A stretch of DNA of 64,000 bases, from assembly GCA_023212645.1 (NCBI GenBank), contig JALBYC010000017.1, forward strand, positions 1 through 64,000. Reading direction: 5' to 3'. Shown piece by piece: positions 61,118 to 64,000 of this stretch; position 1 is the first letter of the stretch; every line of letters starts with the position of its first letter. The notes beneath the pieces are model-generated. The model was not told the DNA's origin. It did not search any database and was given only the letters and a program-made list of their open reading frames with translations. This stretch comes from Farysia itapuensis. Its lineage: Eukaryota; Basidiomycota; Ustilaginomycetes; Ustilaginales; Ustilaginaceae. The position numbers and the translations under genes are program-made.

Positions 61118-63148
61118 ATGAATCGACATCATCCTTATGGAGGCTACGATGAGAGACCAGCACGCGGTGGAGGACGCGGGGGAGGTCCGATGCCTGGGAG
61201 AGGTCGACCCCCGCTTGGTCCTGGAATGAGTCCCCCGCCCCACACGGGCGCTTACCCTGGCTACGATCCTTCTTCCGGCGGCAATGAGACTCCCTACTTC
61301 AACAACGATCCTTATGCTGCTGCCAATGAATTCTCCGGAGGTGCAGATCGTCACTATCCCACGCCACCCACCGGACCCATGAGCGCGCGTGGCGGTAGAG
61401 GAGGAATGCCAATGGCAGGTGGCTTTGGTGGTCGCCCTTCTTCAGATCCAAGACTCGGACAAGGTCGTCCCATGCCCAATCAGCCCATGAATCCAACTGA
61501 GAGGCCCCCGCAGTCTCCTTATCCGTCAGCTAGCTATGAAAATGCCTACAATGCCTATGAGCAACCCGCAGCTCCGAGCTTCCCCCAGGGCCGTCCTCCC
61601 TATAATTCCAGACCCATGCAGCAGCCTCCTAACATGGGCAGCATCATGACCCCGCAAAGCTATGGTCAGATGAGACCACCTCAGCAATCACCGCCCCAGG
61701 CACCAGCAGGTCCTGCTCAACAATTCGGTAAGTTTCTCGGCCTCGCGTTAACGAGAAGAATGACACATACTAACACTTCTGCCCTTGACTCACCAGTAGC
61801 ACCAGGGCCAGGCTACGGCTACGGCTCAGGCCCCAATGCTGCACAAGGGTTTGGCGGTCCGCGTCCACCACCTGCAGGCCCAGCACAGTTCGGAGGAGGT
61901 GGTCCTGGCGGCCCTCGTGGCGGTGGATTCCAAAGACCTCCAGGCGGTGGTCTACCCAAGGAAAGTGGGAACGAGAAGCCCTGCCGAACCCTCTTTGTGC
62001 GCAACATCCAATTCGAGACAGACTCGAAGACAGTCAAGATGCAGTTTGAGCAATTTGGAGAGATCAAGACCTTCTTTGACATGGTCAACAAACGTGGAAT
62101 TGCCTTCATCACCTACTTTGACCTTCGAGCTGCACACGCTGCCATGGACGGCATGAAAGGAACTCTCTTTGGAGGTCGTCCCATCAACATTCACTACTCT
62201 TTGCCCAGGGAGGAAGACAAAGCACAACGTTGTGACCGAGACAAAAACCAAGGCACCCTCTTCACCATTCTTAAGCAAACCAACGAGCGTCTGACTGAAG
62301 AAAACATCTACCAAGTCTTTGGCGAATTCGGCGACATCAAAAGCTTGCGCAACCTCGACAATCAGGCCAACAGCCGCTTTGTCGAGTACTTTGACAGCAG
62401 GGCTTGTCAACTAGCCCATGATCGACTCAACGGCAAGCCTCACATGGGCGGTGTATGGGAGCTCAAGTTTGCTTGGGATCTTAACAACAAAGACGAACCT
62501 GCGTTTGGCTCTGGCGCTCCACAGGCCGCACCAGCTGGACCTGGAGCAACCTGGAACCGTCCACCAGTGCAGCCTCGCCCACCGACTGCACCTGTTTCTG
62601 ACCGTGCTCCCTTACCTCCGGACTATCCCAGTTTCGATGACAAACCGCAAGCCGCTGCTCCCAGCTACGGTAGCTACGCTAATGCTCCACCAGTCGGCTA
62701 CGCACGATCGCCGGCACCGCCCACTGGGCCTCCGGTCGACAATGGATGGGGCAAGAGGTCCAGCGCCACGCCCTCTGCTGAAGCAACCCCGGCGCCGGAC
62801 GCTAGCCGTCTAGAGCAAGCTCAAAAAGTTCAGCAGCTATTGGCGTCTCTTGGTGCTGCGTCCAAGAGTACCCCACAGCCAGCCGCACCTGTTCCTGCAC
62901 CATCAGCGGTGCCAGGTCCGGGAAACAAAAGCCTTTCGCCGCCACCTGCTCCTGTGCCCGGGGCTGTCCCTGGACTGCCGGCTAACATTGCCGCGCTCTT
63001 GCAACAGGCCTCGGGGGCGCCAAAAGTCGCACAGCCACCCAAGCCGCAGTCTCCTCCTCAACCACAGACCGGTCCGGACAACGGTCAACAGTCCATGCAC
63101 CAGCTTCTAAGTATGCTCAACCAAAACAAACCTCCTCCTCCTCAGTAG
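61118..63148 (+). CDS. Mei2-like tandem-RRM RNA-binding protein (2 exons)
   Basis: Exons 61118-61727 and 61797-63148 join to 653 residues. The intron has a GTAAGT donor, a perfect TACTAAC branch motif (61768-61774) and a CAGTAG tandem acceptor; use of the second AG gives 652 residues. A Gly/Pro/Met-rich N-terminus (about 1-290) is followed by two RRMs: RRM1 with TLFVRNI and GIAFITYFDLRAAHAAM, linked by INIHYSLPREEDK to RRM2 with GTLFTIL and SRFVEYFDSRA. This linker and the Y-[FY]-D-x-R-A-A/C signatures are typical of Mei2-like proteins, which bind RNA in meiosis and RNA decay; the C-terminal Mei2 RRM3 is absent. The Pro/Ala-rich tail ends in a helix (HQLLSMLNQNK). Confidence 0.85.
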   Translation: MNRHHPYGGYDERPARGGGRGGGPMPGRGRPPLGPGMSPPPHTGAYPGYDPSSGGNETPYFNNDPYAAANEFSGGADRHYPTPPTGPMSARGGRGGMPMAGGFGGRPSSDPRLGQGRPMPNQPMNPTERPPQSPYPSASYENAYNAYEQPAAPSFPQGRPPYNSRPMQQPPNMGSIMTPQSYGQMRPPQQSPPQAPAGPAQQFGKFLGLALTRRMTHTNTSALDSPVAPGPGYGYGSGPNAAQGFGGPRPPPAGPAQFGGGGPGGPRGGGFQRPPGGGLPKESGNEKPCRTLFVRNIQFETDSKTVKMQFEQFGEIKTFFDMVNKRGIAFITYFDLRAAHAAMDGMKGTLFGGRPINIHYSLPREEDKAQRCDRDKNQGTLFTILKQTNERLTEENIYQVFGEFGDIKSLRNLDNQANSRFVEYFDSRACQLAHDRLNGKPHMGGVWELKFAWDLNNKDEPAFGSGAPQAAPAGPGATWNRPPVQPRPPTAPVSDRAPLPPDYPSFDDKPQAAAPSYGSYANAPPVGYARSPAPPTGPPVDNGWGKRSSATPSAEATPAPDASRLEQAQKVQQLLASLGAASKSTPQPAAPVPAPSAVPGPGNKSLSPPPAPVPGAVPGLPANIAALLQQASGAPKVAQPPKPQSPPQPQTGPDNGQQSMHQLLSMLNQNKPPPPQ

Positions 63149-63245
63149 TCACACATGTGTTTCTAGTGCTACCGGACACTCAATATCAATTGCCGACTAT
63201 TGCCCGTTCTTTGTGAGAAGCGGTCTGTGTTTGGTTATGGTATGC

Positions 63246-63765
63246 TCAGCAGGTGATGGTTTTCCAGCCTGCATCGAACTTGCACCTGCCAGTGTGGCCA
63301 TCGTCGAAACCGAGATTCTCGTCGTTTGCGTCGCCGTTGGCGGTGAAGACTTGGTTCGGGCCGTAGATGTAGAAGCAGTTGAACCTGCAGTAGGGACGTC
63401 GGTAAGCAGACGCCAAGCAAGGTAGCACGTGCTCTTACTCACTGTTTCGATGTGCACGCCCAAGGCTTGTACCATGGACACGACTTGTAGTAAGTTGGAT
63501 TGGAAGACCAGACCACCTGCTCGGGCTTCGAGATCGTGTAGTCGCCGTGGTAGCAGATCGCAATGTCGATCGGCCTTCCCACTTGGTCTCTGTTGGCCCA
63601 CATGTCTACCACCTGTTCGTTGACAAATTCAGATCGCGATTGCGACTGCACATTGCCATTGTTCAGGTGTCAGCAGCTGTACGATAACTGTCGTAGAAAC
63701 GCAACACTTACAGCAGAAACTGCCATTGCAGCAAACGCGAGGAGCGGCAGGACGTGACGGATCAT
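63246..63765 (-). CDS. Small secreted six-cysteine protein, candidate effector (3 exons)
   Basis: Exons 63712-63765, 63443-63645 and 63246-63384 join to 131 residues. Introns of 66 nt (GTAAGT, GCTGAC, GTGCAG) and 58 nt (GTGAGT, CTGCAG) fit. Exon 1 encodes exactly a signal peptide (MIRHVLPLLAFAAMAVSA). The mature part has six cysteines (in ICYHG, SCPWY, ACTSK, NCFYI, RCKFD and the C-terminal residue), enough for three disulfides, and many aromatic residues. I recognise no family. Size, cysteine content and secretion fit fungal effectors or small secreted antimicrobial or cell-surface proteins; no toxin motif is seen. No single ORF covers more than half of it. Confidence 0.75.
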
Positions 63766-64000
63766 AGCGTATCGGACAAGATTGTGGGGTGTTCACAAGA
63801 TAACGAGACTTGATGCCGCGTCTTTTTGAGCAACAGCATCTGCTGGAGGAGCAAGATCGGTCAGAAGCTGCTGCCTGACCTGTTCGAGCTCAAAACCCAC
63901 CAAGATCCGGTACCCTGACCCACAGACAGTGACAAATTGCCAAAATTGTTCTCATCGCCACGCGTCCATCGTGGGACGCCATGCACGTTCTTCGCATTTT
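63766..64000. other. Upstream region of the six-cysteine secreted protein
   Basis: 235 bases up to the window edge. It would hold the promoter of the secreted-protein gene. No TATA box or coding sequence is recognised. Confidence 0.4.

Overview
The window begins at a chromosome end: eight and a half copies of the telomere hexamer (C-rich strand, CCCTAA) fill the first 53 bases. The rest is a compact eukaryotic nuclear chromosome arm. Genes are mostly intronless. The few introns I can model are 57-76 nt long, nearly all with a GTRNGT donor, mostly with a CTGAC/CTAAC branch motif, and with an AG acceptor. Gene content points to a basidiomycete fungus, most likely a smut or close relative (Ustilaginales): PAN3 with a CCCH finger, NST1, a cytochrome b5-fused delta-8 sphingolipid desaturase, SET5, MID1 and a 337-residue GAPDH. 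The species assignment is inference from protein character, not from a search.

Layout. Bases 54-2183 are the 3' part of a Ty3/gypsy chromovirus-type retrotransposon (integrase, chromodomain, probable 3' LTR). It is cut off at its 5' side by the telomere and broken by one in-frame amber codon. After about 0.9 kb without a convincing gene come a short-chain dehydrogenase and a bZIP-like regulator (3.1-5.1 kb). From 5.6 kb on the content is mainly housekeeping: sphingolipid desaturase, SEC12, SET2, PAN3, a spliced NDUFAF8-like assembly factor, an unknown spliced gene, mitochondrial RNA polymerase RPO41, a RHO2-type GTPase and proteasome subunit RPN9.

The 23.7-36 kb stretch is more accessory. 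It holds a large membrane-anchored amidohydrolase fused to a methyltransferase, a 92-residue unknown protein, a stand-alone protein resembling the TMD0 segment of MRP-type ABC transporters, an alpha/beta hydrolase, GAPDH, a drug:H+ antiporter and a class 3 lipase. From 36.5 to 63.8 kb lie a COQ8 kinase fused to an oxidoreductase-like (OXLD1-type) domain, the calcium channel subunit MID1, a secreted protein, NST1, an UNC93-like transporter, a DUF2306-like membrane protein, SET5, three RRM proteins, an exportin-4-like receptor, and a six-cysteine secreted protein encoded by three exons.

No operon or biosynthetic cluster is evident. Shared themes are mitochondrial function (NDUFAF8-like, RPO41, COQ8), chromatin and RNA (SET2, SET5, PAN3, three RRM proteins) and membrane transport. 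The most unusual items are the two domain fusions, the stand-alone TMD0-like protein, the telomere sitting directly on a truncated retrotransposon, and two small secreted proteins that could be effectors if the organism is a plant-associated smut. All functional calls come from reading the translated sequence. Start codons were restricted to ATG.
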